From Nansenia antarctica (taxonomy: Eukaryota > Chordata > Actinopteri > Argentiniformes > Microstomatidae): a DNA stretch of 64,000 bases. Position numbers and translations under genes: made by a program. The stretch is taken from positions 4,578,543-4,642,542 of the forward strand of contig OZ022342.1 of assembly GCA_963989245.1 (NCBI GenBank), in the 5' to 3' direction. Positions 25,452 to 36,708 of this stretch are shown here, piece by piece. Position 1 is the first letter of the stretch. Each line of letters starts with the position of its first letter. The notes below the pieces were generated by a model that did no database searches, was not told the DNA's origin, and was given only the letters and a program-made list of their open reading frames with translations.

Positions 25452-27184
25452 ATGGACAAGGAAACTATGTCCACGAATTTCGGGATCGCAAGAAGTTTGA
25501 GAAGGACTGGCAGCCTGTCCTCCAAAACGGTCCGGATTGTGATCATGGGCCAGGCGGCTGTCGGCAAGACTGGTAAGTCACAGTGAACTGTCCTGTCATG
25601 TCTTTTTAAACGTTAGAGAAGGTAAGAACAACATATGCATTTAAATAACATATTTTAATCACGTTGGAATTACGTCATGTCTTTGCAGCACTGGCAGTGC
25701 GATTTATCACCAAGAGATTCATCGGCGAGTATGACCCGACGCTCGGTAGGTGTTCACTTCACGGACTTTTGCTCAAATGTTTTTACATATCGTGACGTTA
25801 GAATTATAAGGTTCTATCCATTTTTGTCAAAATTGAGTTTTTTATATAATCCGATCCATTAGGTGGATCCATTAATGCCTGTGTGGTGTTATTTTTAAAA
25901 ATGTTGACATTTTTGAGTTAGTAATGAATAAAATACAAAGGTTCCATCTCACAAAACATAATGGAATGTAAAAACTTTGACACTCAATATCTCTGAACTG
26001 CCCTAAACGGAGATAGAACCTTATCATTCTAAACGGAGATAGAACCTTATCATTCTAAACTCACGATATTAATAATGAACAAACTAATATAATTGCAACA
26101 CATTGAAACCATCACCATCATTTGTAATTGTCGCCTATGGCTGATCCTTCTGCAGAGACCATCTACAGACACGAGATGTCCATCGGAGGAGACATGGTGC
26201 ACTTTGAGATCCTGGATACCGCAGGACAGGTGAGAGACGTGCATGTGTACATGAATATGAACTGCAGGGATAATAAATGTGATCAGAGAACATTGGTTTG
26301 GAAAAGCACAATGTAAAAGCAAGTTTCTGTGTTTTATTTGATGCTTGTAGTAATTCGAAACAAGTTATGCAGTCCTACTGTGAAACATAAATGTTCTAAA
26401 ATATTTATGACAAAGTCTGTCTCATAACTCTGGATGGACATTCATTTTGTCCAGATTGACAGTTGAATTAATTGATCAATTGGTCGTAAAGTTTACTGGA
26501 AAAATTACCCTACTTGTCAAAGCTTATTTCTATTATGCATTCTGACAGCATATCATCCATCCATCATAGGTTATTGACCCATAAAACTAATTTGCTGGTC
26601 TGTTATAACTATACATACTGTTCTGATATAACTATACATGCTGTTCTGATATAACTGTATGCTGTTGTTCTGTCATAACTAAACCGTTTATAAAACAGGA
26701 GGAAGATGCCCTGCTGATCGAGGAGAAGATCAAGTGGGGTGATGGCTTTGTCATCGTGTACTCTGTGACAGACAGGTGCAGCTTTGACGAGGTCATGCGC
26801 CTCTGTTTCCTGGTCCATCACATTCACTCCTCAAACGCTCGCAAGTGCAGCCCTGAACCACCGCCCATAGTCATCGTGGCCAACAAGAAAGACCTGGAGT
26901 TTGACCGGATGGTGAGCACGGAGGACGGGGAGGGCTTGTCCAGGGGCCTGAAGCTGCCTTTCCATGAGATCTCAACGCGCGATGGGTGGGAAGAGACAGC
27001 AGGTGTCTTTCACGCTCTCTACGGGGACGTGATCCAGCAACTTGAGTCCTCTCCAGCCTCATTCAAGTCCAAGAGAGGGGTCTCCAAGCTGATGGAGAAG
27101 ATCCCAAAGATCAACTCCAGCTCCTCTGGGGCCCCTGGCCGAAGCTTCAGCTTCAGCTCCTTCAGGGACTTCCTGCCCGACTGA
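25452..27184 (+). CDS. Ras-like small GTPase, RERG/RASL type
   Basis: Four exons: 25452-25572, 25689-25745, 26156-26229 and 26699-27184, total 738 bp, 245 aa, phases consistent. The G motifs are visible: G1 P-loop GQAAVGKT, switch I region GEYDPTLE, G3 DTAGQ, G4 NKKD, and G5 written EIST instead of the usual SAK. The central sequence ALAVRFITKRFIGEYDPTLE followed by TIYRHEMSIGG resembles RERG and RASL11/12. The C-terminal third is a Ser/Lys-rich tail (MEKIPKINSSSSGAPGR, SFSFSSFRDFLPD) with no CAAX box, so no C-terminal prenylation is expected; this is typical of RERG/RASL proteins. The N-terminus adds about 27 residues before the G domain. Ras residue 12 is Ala here. Intron 2 holds a palindromic MITE at 25791-26065. 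Role is inferred only: GTP-binding signalling, possibly growth-inhibitory as in RERG. The exact paralogue name cannot be fixed. Confidence 0.88.
25791..26065. mobile_element. Palindromic MITE family A, copy 2
   Basis: Starts CGTGACGTTAGAATTATAAG, ends TTCTAAACTCACG, flanked by ATAT at 25787-25790 and 26066-26069. The right terminal block (AAACGGAGATAGAACCTTAT) is present twice in tandem. It lies in intron 2 of the Ras-like gene. Confidence 0.85.
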
Positions 27185-27450
27185 GCCGGATGGGTGGGGA
27201 CTCTGAACGGAGGCTGTGATTTGGGGATTCACAGGGGGAATGTGAAACGAGTTGTTTTGGAAGCATGGTGCTTCTCCAGAAAGGCAATACCATACCAGTG
27301 CTCTTGTGAAAGTTGATATGAGATGTAAAAGACTTGGGGGGGCCTATGTTAAAATTGATTCAGCTATAGATATCATTCTTACATCTGAGATATTTTTTTG
27401 GTTTGGTGATAAGATCTAAATGAAGCCGTCATGAAGGTATTTTTATGTTT

Positions 27451-27637
27451 ATGTTACGGTACATGTGGGAATACAGTACATGTGGGAAAACTAGGGTTAG
27501 GGTTAGGTGCTAGGGTTAGGGTTAGGGTTAGGATTAGGGTTAGGGTTAGACATGCCAGCATGTACCAAGTCACCCTAGCACCTAACCCTAACCCTAGTTT
27601 TCCCACATGTACCGTATTCCCACATGTACCGTAACAT
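27451..27637. mobile_element. Palindromic MITE carrying telomere-like repeats, copy 2
   Basis: Same terminal ATGTTACGGTACATGTGGGA, with GGGTTA units on the left, CCTAAC units on the right and a duplicated terminal block on both arms. It lies 267 bp after the stop of the Ras-like gene, possibly in its 3' UTR. Confidence 0.82.
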
Positions 27638-27978
27638 TTAGACTTGTACATTGTAGGCAGTAGAATGAGTTTATTGCACATTAATTTTGTTTAAGTAAAA
27701 TGTCTGACAGCCACAAACTACTTACTAGAATATATGAACAAATAATATTGAGCTCTAATTGGCCACACAAATATATTGCTCTCATAGATTGAAGTATAAT
27801 AGGTTTAGGTTTTTAAGGGCTTTTGAGTAGAAGGGGCCTTTAAGAGGATCCTGCAGAAAATACTAATTTATTTCTGAAACCTGATATGACCCTTTACAAT
27901 TAGGGGCACCCTCAATAGAAAAGGTTTATTGTATGCTTTTGATGTTGGGGGTGCAAGGAATGTATCTGTTGGATATTC

Positions 27979-29541
27979 ACTACTGTGCCCTGCGTAGTAA
28001 TGGGACAGTGAAGCATTCTTTTGGTTCTATACTCCAAAAGTATTTTGAAATCAGTTAATGTATAGATTGTCAGCTTTTATGTTTTATGTTATTTTTGATC
28101 ATCCATTAAAAAAATGATAGCACTTTTAATACATAATACCACTATTTCAGGGCACCAAAAGTAATGGGAGAGATTAATATAATGTACAAATTAAGCACTC
28201 ATGTTTACTATATACTGTATATTATATTAGTATATTGCAGTCATCCTTTTGGTGAGGCATCACCCAACGAATTTGGAGGCGTTTGCTTGTACTCGGGCAG
28301 ACAAGATGTTTCTGTTCACTTCAGAATACATTCTTTCGCTGCCACCAGCAGTTACATCATCAACTAAGACAAGTTAGACAGTTTGTGACGTTAGAATTAT
28401 AAGGTTCTATCTCCTTTTTTTTTTTTTTTTTCAAAATTGAGTTTTTTACATAATCTGATCCATTAGGTGTTTATTAATGCCTGTGTGGTGTTGTTTTTAA
28501 AATGTTTACATTTTTGAGTTAGTAATTCATAAAATAAAGGTTCCATCTCACAAAACATAATGGAATGTAAAAACTTTGACGCTCATTATCTCTGAACGGA
28601 GACAGAACCGTATAATTCTAAACTCACGAGTTCTAGTGGCAGCAAAGTATACTGTACATGCCCAAACCATACCACTATGTACAGTATGCTGTAAATCTTG
28701 GGAAGATCGTTTTATCTGTCCACAAGACCCTTTTATTATATAGACCTTAGTTATTTCTTTAGCAAACTGTAACCTGACCATCTTTTTTGAGGATGATAAA
28801 TAGTGGTTTCCACCTTGCAGTGATGCCCTCTGTAGCTCGGCTGTTGACGTATTCTGCAGATAATGTCTCTGACATAACTAAGGTCTATATAATAAAAGGG
28901 TCTTGTGGACAGATAAAACGATCTTCCCAAGATTTACAGCATACTGTAATACACAGTGTTATGGTTTGGGCATGTACTGTATACTTTGCTGCCACTAGAG
29001 TCTAACTTGTCTTACTTGATGATGTAACTGCTGGTGACAGCGAAATAATGTATTCTGAAGTGAACAGAAACATCTTGTCTCTGACATTATCTCCTGGACG
29101 GGGTTCGTGATCTGTGGAACAGTTGTTTTGGAGGTTTTCTTAATTATGGTCATGGCATTCTTTGGTCATGTTCTGGTCTGTTCCAAACTGTTGGATTTTG
29201 CTAGTCTAAGCTTTTGGCTATGTTTCTAACGTTAATAATGGATTCCTTGAATTCCATCGACACTTTTTTAGTCCTCATATTGACAGACACTATTAGTACG
29301 GTAGACTCCAAAGGCAAACGCAATTGTCCCATTACTTTTGGTGCCCTGAAATAGGGGGACTATGTATAAAAAGTGTTGTTATTTCTAAATGGTGAAACCA
29401 ATATGTACACAATTAAAAGCTGAGAATCTTTATTTTAACCTCATTAGTAATTGTTTTGATTTTGAATCCAATTTTTGAGTATAGAGCCAAAAGAAGAGCA
29501 ACCGCTTCACTGTCCCATTACTTACGCAGGGCTCTGTACTG
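27979..29541. mobile_element. 1.56-kb fold-back (Tc1/mariner-like) element
   Basis: Outer ends match in inverted orientation over about 70 bp (GCCCTGCG, GTAATGGGACAGTGAAGC, TTTTGG.TCTATACTC). Further inverted pairs lie inside: TACTTTTGGTGCCCTGAAAT, GAATACATT.TTTCGCTG, and GGGAAGATCGTTTTATCTGT at about 28700 against its complement near 28912. The whole forms a nested palindrome with a spacer near 28790-28860. No intact transposase frame. A family A MITE interrupts the left arm. Confidence 0.72.
28384..28628. mobile_element. Palindromic MITE family A, copy 3 (nested in fold-back element)
   Basis: Termini TGTGACGTTAGAATTATAAG and AATTCTAAACTCACG, flanked by AGTT at 28380-28383 and 28629-28632. 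It is inserted in the left arm of the large palindrome at 27979-29541. Confidence 0.85.
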
Positions 29542-30139
29542 TACTGGAAAGTAGGGAGGATGTTAAAACTAAGGATAAGATGACCAAACAAAGTATTTTG
29601 TGGTAATTTGTCAAATGATAAATCTACAGTGTAATGTGATCCAAAGGTGGTTGAGGGTCACTTTAAATGAAAATAAAAATAAAGAACCGTTTAAGTTGCA
29701 ACTGAGTTTCATTCTCTAAGGACTTTGTGCTGAGCCCAAGATGATGTTGTTGGAAAAAATGCAAGACCCTAACATTTGGTTTAGAAATGTGTGATAGTGG
29801 TTGACATTTTGTTTATTTTCCATGTTGATACTGTCAATATACTGTTACTGATGTAACCTGACATGACATCAACCTGTTTTGTTTGCTTTCTGTTGCTGAA
29901 ATGCATTTTTGGTCCAATCCGTTTTTTGACAGAGGCTTGAGGTACACAGCTAGTTTTGGGGACTGATAGCTGCTTTAAATTATCGATTATCTATTAACTA
30001 ATTAAACGCCTTACATACCCCAAAAAGGATATTTTCATGTAAATTGTTACCAATTCTATTATAAAGAGGCCTGATCTGAAGTAGTATTCAGAATAAATAA
30101 TCAGACAATTACACCCCAGCCTACATGAAGTGTCTACCC

Positions 30140-30668
30140 TAAAAATATACACTCACACCCACATGTGCTTGTTGAACTTCTCATTCCAAAACCATGGGCA
30201 TTAATATGGAGTTGGTCCCACCTTTGCTGCTATAACAGCCTCCACTCTTCTGGGAAGGCTTTCTTTTATTCAACAACAATATGTTTATTGAGTTTTTGAA
30301 AAAGATAAAAACAAATCTTGGAAAAAAAAAAGTCTGGGAACACTTTCTACTAGATTTTAGAATATGGTTGCGGGGATTTGCTCCCGCATTCAGCCACAAT
30401 AGCGTTAATGAGGTCGGGCGCTGATGTTGGGCGAGAAGGACTGGCTCGCAGTCGGCGTTCCAATTCATCCCAAAGGTGTTGAGGTCAGAGGTCAGGGCTC
30501 TGTGCAGGCCGGTCAAAGGTCAAGGTCAAGGTCAAGGTCAGTCAATTCTCTGGAATCTCATTGTATGCTGTAGCATTAAAGATGTCCCTTCACCGGAAAC
30601 TAGGGGCCTAGCTCAAACCATGAAAACAGCCCCAGACGATAATTGTGTCCACATACTTTTGTCCTTAT
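30140..30668 (-). mobile_element. Tc1-like transposon fragment
   Basis: Contains the fish Tc1 end text GTCCACATACTTTTGTCC on the right and CACCCACATGTGCTTGTTG on the left, with remnants of a transposase on the - strand. A short (GGTCAA)n run lies at 30515-30540. DNA from 29542 to 30139 and 30669 to 31547 shows no gene. Confidence 0.65.
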
Positions 30669-31547
30669 AGTTATGTATACATAGTGTATGTCTGGGTAGG
30701 TATCAGGGCCATGGTATTGGTTGGCCATGACAACTTTCATTAATTAGGTTGGAACTGAAAGAGCAGGTGGAGAGAGGTGGTTACATGACTCTGGACTTGG
30801 GAGGGGGGCAGAGAAGGAAGGTTAATTAAAACAAATTACCTCTAGTAGCTTGTCAGAAGAGGTTTTCTGCATGAGATCAAATGGTAAGGGGCCCTGTTTT
30901 ACTCAGCAGGTACAAAATAAAAAGAGTCATGCAAGTCTAACTGAAATTGTCCATTCTTTTTTTTTCCATTCAGAATTTAAGAATTTAAATTAAACATTTA
31001 AAAAAAAAATGCACCCGCCTCATAGCCTTTTCTTGTATGCAATATTCTTTAATGTATTTTCACTATGGATATGAGCATTGAATGTATGTGTTGAGTTGTA
31101 AGAAACATGTTGATTTGATCGCATATCGCTGCCTCAAGCAACCTCAAGCAGACGCCCTGGAACGAACCCCAAAGCAGAGAGAATGGTCACGTCTGTTCTC
31201 TGAGCTGGAATAAACTGCATTTAGCAACATTAAGACTTCCGGTTTCGTTTTTCGGCTTCAAAATAAAAGCGCTACTTAAAAATAACTAAAAAATAACAAA
31301 AAAATAGAAAGTTATGGGATCACAATATCTTATTTTTGCTGAAATAAGCGCAAATAACCCTAACCCAACATGAAGTATATATGAAAAATAGATTTTGATC
31401 TTTAAAATGTACATAGTTGTCCAATTACATGACAATTATATTTCTATAAACTGGACTGTACAGAAATATTTTTCAAAGGATTCAATTAATCTCTAGTACT
31501 AGTCTACTCAGGACACTTCTAGAATGCATATCAGGCGAGTTTGAATC

Positions 31548-31748
31548 TAAAGGCCAATGCACACGGCGTGCGATTTTGTCACACGACAACATTCGATTCT
31601 CAATTCACACTAATGAATGTGAATGGAGAATCGAATGTTGTCGTGCGACAATATCGCATCGCACGCATTGTCTCATTGGGTCTCATTCAAACAATGGAAT
31701 CGAATTCGGCGGTGCGACAAAATCGCACGCCGTGTGCATTGGCTTTAA
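31548..31748. mobile_element. CpG-rich palindromic MITE, copy 2
   Basis: Inverted-orientation copy of 19598-19793 with intact termini AAAGGCCAATGCACACGGCG and CGTGTGCATTGGCTTT. It lies between the Ras-like gene and tollip. Confidence 0.78.
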
Positions 31749-31799
31749 AGCTATGACATAGCAAATGTTGTTGGCTATTTACTGGCGCCATACAGCTCA

Positions 31800-31988
31800 A
31801 AGTGCACAGCATTTTGCACTATTGAATCCACTATAGTACGACTGGTTATACCATCACTTCATTACTTTATTATTACTTATTTTACTTGTTGAGGAACTAA
31901 AGCCAAATAAGTGTTATCTTGTGTACATTGGGATGTAATAAAAGCGATTCTGATTCTGATTCTGATTCTGATTCTGATTCTGATTCTG
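31800..31988 (+). mobile_element. LINE 3' tail ending in (GATTCT)n
   Basis: The sequence ends AATAAAAGCGATTCTGATTC and continues as GATTCT repeats (31946-31988), typical of L2-like tails. Non-coding. Confidence 0.55.
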
Positions 31989-32245
31989 AAGTGCCCTGTG
32001 TGCACTGTGTAGGACACATACACCCTAATGGAAGTATTTTTCAATTAATCTCTAGTACCACTCTACTCAGGAATACTTGTAGAATGCATATCAGATGATC
32101 TGTGGTTCCTATTTACCATGTTTAATTGCAAAAATAAAGTTGAACTTCTGCACCCTTATTTTCAAGAAACCCTCATTTACATATTCACATTGACCAGACG
32201 TAAGTGGGCGGAGTTCCACTATTTGAGCTCAGAGAACACTGACGA

Positions 32246-32415
32246 CAGGGTTGCCAGATGGGGCGGGGTACCGCCGAATGGGCTAGTTTTGAACACATTC
32301 GGTCGGAGAAATTTTTTTTGGGCGGTTGGTTTGGGCTGGATAAATAGCTTTTAGGTTGGCCTGGATAAATAGCTATTAGGCGGCATCAAAATATCAGTGC
32401 CTGATGCATGAAGTT

Positions 32416-32466
<51 letters not shown>

Positions 32467-32670
32467 GTAGCTACATACAGTGTGCAGGTTTTTATTTTAT
32501 TTTACGTAACATTGGCAACAGACATACAGTTTAGGGGCAGGAGATGGGCAACTTGCCCAATAGTAATTAGCAATTTTCTGACAATAATAGGTTTTGGGCT
32601 GGTTTTTGGGTTAGGTTTTTAGACTGTGGTTATTAGGCTGGAAAATGATCAATCTCATCTGGCAACCCTG
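32246..32670. mobile_element. MITE with CAGGGTTGCCAGAT termini upstream of tollip
   Basis: Left end CAGGGTTGCCAGATGGGGC and right end ATCTGGCAACCCTG are inverted repeats. An uninterrupted (AC)n tract of 44 bp lies inside at 32419-32462. The right end is 199 bp before the tollip ATG, so the insertion sits in or next to the promoter/5' UTR. Confidence 0.7.
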
Positions 32671-32868
32671 CGTGTCAGCTGACCGGTGACGTCAGCCAGG
32701 ACTGTTGGCGTTGGCCTGGAGCATTACTGGACAGTAGCTCGCCTGTCATAGCTGCTTGGCTTCCTAGTTCAGTTATTCAACATTTTAACAGTTTCACTTT
32801 TAATTCAAGCAGCTAAAACAGTTAAAGTAAGGCTGTTCTGGTGACATTTAGACACCCCAGACAAGACA

Positions 32869-33238
32869 ATGGCAACTAGCATCAGCACCCAGCGGGGACA
32901 GGTAACAGTAACGTAAACAACAGCAGCAGCTAGCCTAGCCTAGCCACCTCTGGTTGTCACATTATTTGTTTTCGAACAATAACTGAAAGGCAACAGCGTT
33001 TGATTTGATCCAATGTGATTCTGAAGGCATGGTTAGAGTCAGAAAATCAAATGGCTAGCTAACCCCGGCTAACGTTAGCTAACTTGGGCGGATTATTGAG
33101 CTACATTTAGCTACTAGGAAGTGATAAAGTTGCTGGCCGTCATAAGAAGGCGTAACGCATAGAGCTATTAGTCCTTAGACAATCTTTCGATGTAGGTAAA
33201 TGATTAATCTGTTAATGTCAGTGGGAGGACTTCTTCAC

Positions 33239-33274
<36 letters not shown>

Positions 33275-36200
33275 TAATAATGTCATCATAGCTAATGCAT
33301 CTGAGAAAGCCTGATCATATTGCAGGCCTCGACTAGTTTCTAGCCTGCCATCAGACAACATTTTGCTCCATTTCACTTTGTTTAGCCTCATTTAATCGAA
33401 AAGAATACATTACTAAATGTAATTGTGTTTGGTTCAAGGCTAAGTCACCTAGTAAGTGACCCAAGAAGAAGGGTACACGTACCCTAGAGACCTAGCTACC
33501 TCCTCTGTGGTCTGCAAGCTAAGCTCTACTAGTGAGGGAGATCAGATCACTGCTATGCCAGTGATGGATGTGTGGCCTAATTGAGCCATTCACATGTTTG
33601 AGTGTTTGAGTCCTTGACGCTTTGCAAACCCAAAGCCAGATCAGGGTGAAGACCCCAGAGTTGCTGCTGGTCACATGATCACTGATCACTACTCCCTTCA
33701 TCCTGTCAGATCAGATGGACATTGCTCTCTTCACTGTCTTGTGTACTCATCCTGTGGGGCTCCTTGTATGTCTCTGTCTCTCTCAGACATCTTCTGCCCC
33801 TCAGCACTGCGTCTCCTAAAGACACCCGCTTTCCCCTCTACTGTGTCTCTAAAAACTTCTATTGCCCCCCTTGTATTGTTTCTCTGTTTCTCCAGTGTAA
33901 AAAAAACAACAACTAGGTTTTAGAAGAAGGTGATAGGAGAAGGTTTTTCCTTCTACCCAGCCTGAGCTGGATTACTCTTCCTGCTACGACTGGTGGATTG
34001 ATGATTCACTTGCTTCGTATTCAAATGTATTGATTGTAAGTCGCTTTGGAATAAGGCGTCTGCTAAATGCCAAAAATTTCAAATGTAAATGTCTCTCTCT
34101 GTCTAGGTTTACGTTGGAGAGTTGCCTCAGGACTTCCTGCGTATCACTCCCACCCAGCAGCAGCAGCAGGTCCAGTTGGACGCTCAAGCAGCTCAGCAGC
34201 TGCAGTACGGCGGCTCGCTGGGCACTGTGGGGCGGCTCAGCATCACGGTGGTGCAGGTAGGGTGGTTCTTAACTGTCCACGTCTGCTTGATCTGTGTCAG
34301 AGGAAGGGGTTGCGTCAGTGGAACAATCCCATGATTTGGGACGTGCAATTCACCTCATAGCCACACAGCACACAATGCCTAAATGAGGTTGAGCAGCAAC
34401 AACTCTCACTCGTATGTTTGATTTATTTTTTGCTATTATACCACTCTACTTTTATGGATAATGCCAAGTAATTAAGATGAGCCCTGAGCCCAGTATTTCA
34501 AAACTGTGTTTTTGTTTAGAAAAATACTGTGTTACCTGGCTATTGCTGTGCATATATACTCCTGATAAAACAATGACTGAAATCTGGCCATACGGGAGTG
34601 AGCGGTCAGTTATTTGTCTTAGCGAATCACAGGTTACAGTAGACGTAGCTGCATAAACATTTTCAGAAACCTCCTAATTGCCTTTATCACAGTAGCTTGA
34701 TTTGTCTAGCAAGATGAACTGCTGTAGTGTATTTAGTGGAATAAACCAATTACATTTCGGTGGTAGATTCCCCCTGCTCTTGCTAGGCTGTTTCTGAGCA
34801 ATTGTTACATTTTTATACCAGACACTTTGAGCAAAGACTGAGATATCAATGTAAGAAAGAAAGATCATGGCTGTAAGTCATGTTTTGTTATATGTATCTT
34901 TCCACAGGCCAAGCTTGCAAAAAACTATGGAATGACACGCATGGACCCTTACTGCAGGATCAGACTAGGGTACGCTGTTTATGAAACACCTACAGCCCAT
35001 AATGGTGCCAAGAACCCCAGATGGAACAAAGTTATCCAATGCACTATCCCACCTGGAGTGGACTCCTTCTACCTGGAGATCTTTGATGAGGTAAGCCGGA
35101 ACAGAGTAGATGATGATGGGCAAAGAAGAGATCGGAATGGAAACGTTATGAATGAAAAGTAGGCCTAATTCATATATAGAGATGCACCGCTCCAATACTG
35201 AGCATCGGTATCGACCAGCTATTGGTCTAAAAGGCTGGGTCGGGAATCGAATATAGGAAATGTTCTTTCACGATCCGATACCATCCCTGTTAAGCATTTT
35301 GTAACTCCAAAACCTCTCATCCAGTTAACATTTACACTATCTTATCTATTAATCTATCCATCTAACAAACTATAGTCCAAACCATCTTTTCACTTCATCA
35401 ACTACCAAAATATGACTTTTGCAAGCCCACAAAGTTTCTTCAGGAACTTCCTCTTCTAGTTCTGCCAAGCATAGCACCTCCAGTCACAGAGCCTGTTTTC
35501 AGAGTCTCTTATTGGATCAGTGCTCTGCATCGGCAGGTACTCAGAATTTGCAATGTAAAGGTGGTATTGGTGCATCCCTAACTTGGAGTATGTTTTACAT
35601 TTTTGGCATTTAGCAGACGCCTTATTCCAAAGCGACTTACAATCAATACATTTGAATACTATGCATGTGAATCATCAGTACTTTTTTTTTTTTTTTACAC
35701 TGGAGAAACAGAGAAACAGTACAAGGGGGGCAATATAAGTTTTTAGGGACACAGTAGAGGGGAAAGCGGGTGTCTTTAGGAGACGTAGTGCTGAGGGGCA
35801 GAAGATGTCTCAGGAGGAGCAGTTAAGGTGTAACCTGAAGAGACGGGTCTTCAGTCTACGACGGAAGATGGGTGGTGACTCTGCAGTTCTGACAGCCGTC
35901 TGCAGTATGTCTACTTGATGAAGAGTCATGGGTTGATGGGAGATTTGATCTGACTGATTACAGGTGTTTTTAAAGTGACATGTTCTGCTTGTCACCCTCC
36001 CAGAGAGCGTTCTCCATGGATGACAGGATTGCGTGGACACACGTCACCATCCCTGAAGGCCTGAGGGAGGGCAGCGTGGTGGACGAGTGGTACAGCCTGA
36101 GTGGCAGACAGGGAGACGACAAGGAGGGCATGATCAACCTCGTCATGTCCTTTGCTGTGAGTTCACCAAACACACATGTACACTAGGGATGGAACCATAC

Positions 36201-36673
36201 ACTCAACGCATGATTCCATTTCCATACGATTCACGATACGATTTTCTCATGATTTCTTTAACAAAATGAGATTGCAGACAAATTCTGACAGTTTTTTTTT
36301 TTTTACTGTATTTTCTTAAAGAATTTAACACTTTTTATTTCTGAGGTAGGATATATTTGCACAACACAAACTATGCAATGAATGCATATTTAATTTTCTT
36401 TATAAAAAATGAAAGCGAAGTCAAAAGTAGATTACGCCCTCTGCTGTTTAAAAAGAGTATCGCCATGCATTGTTACATCCCTAATGTACACACATTGTAC
36501 AGGGGTGAGTTTCCCCGATGGCTTAGTAGCGCAGAGATCATCTGAAGGCCGTATGGACGATGATCGTGGTGCTAAGAGGCTTCTTTGGAAACTCACCCTA
36601 GGACAGTAATGGTCACTGTTAGACTGTTCACAGATTCAACAGGTTAGGAACTTTTGTCTTTGGTGTATTTGCT

Positions 36674-36708
<35 letters not shown>

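Noticed and set aside
27481..27600. Telomeric repeat tract suggesting a chromosome end or fusion scar
   Set aside because: The TTAGGG units lie inside an inverted-repeat element present twice, at 23207-23372 and 27451-27637, so they came with a transposon.
30181..30516. 111-codon - strand frame
   Set aside because: Decayed Tc1 transposase remnant with disrupted motifs, not a host gene.
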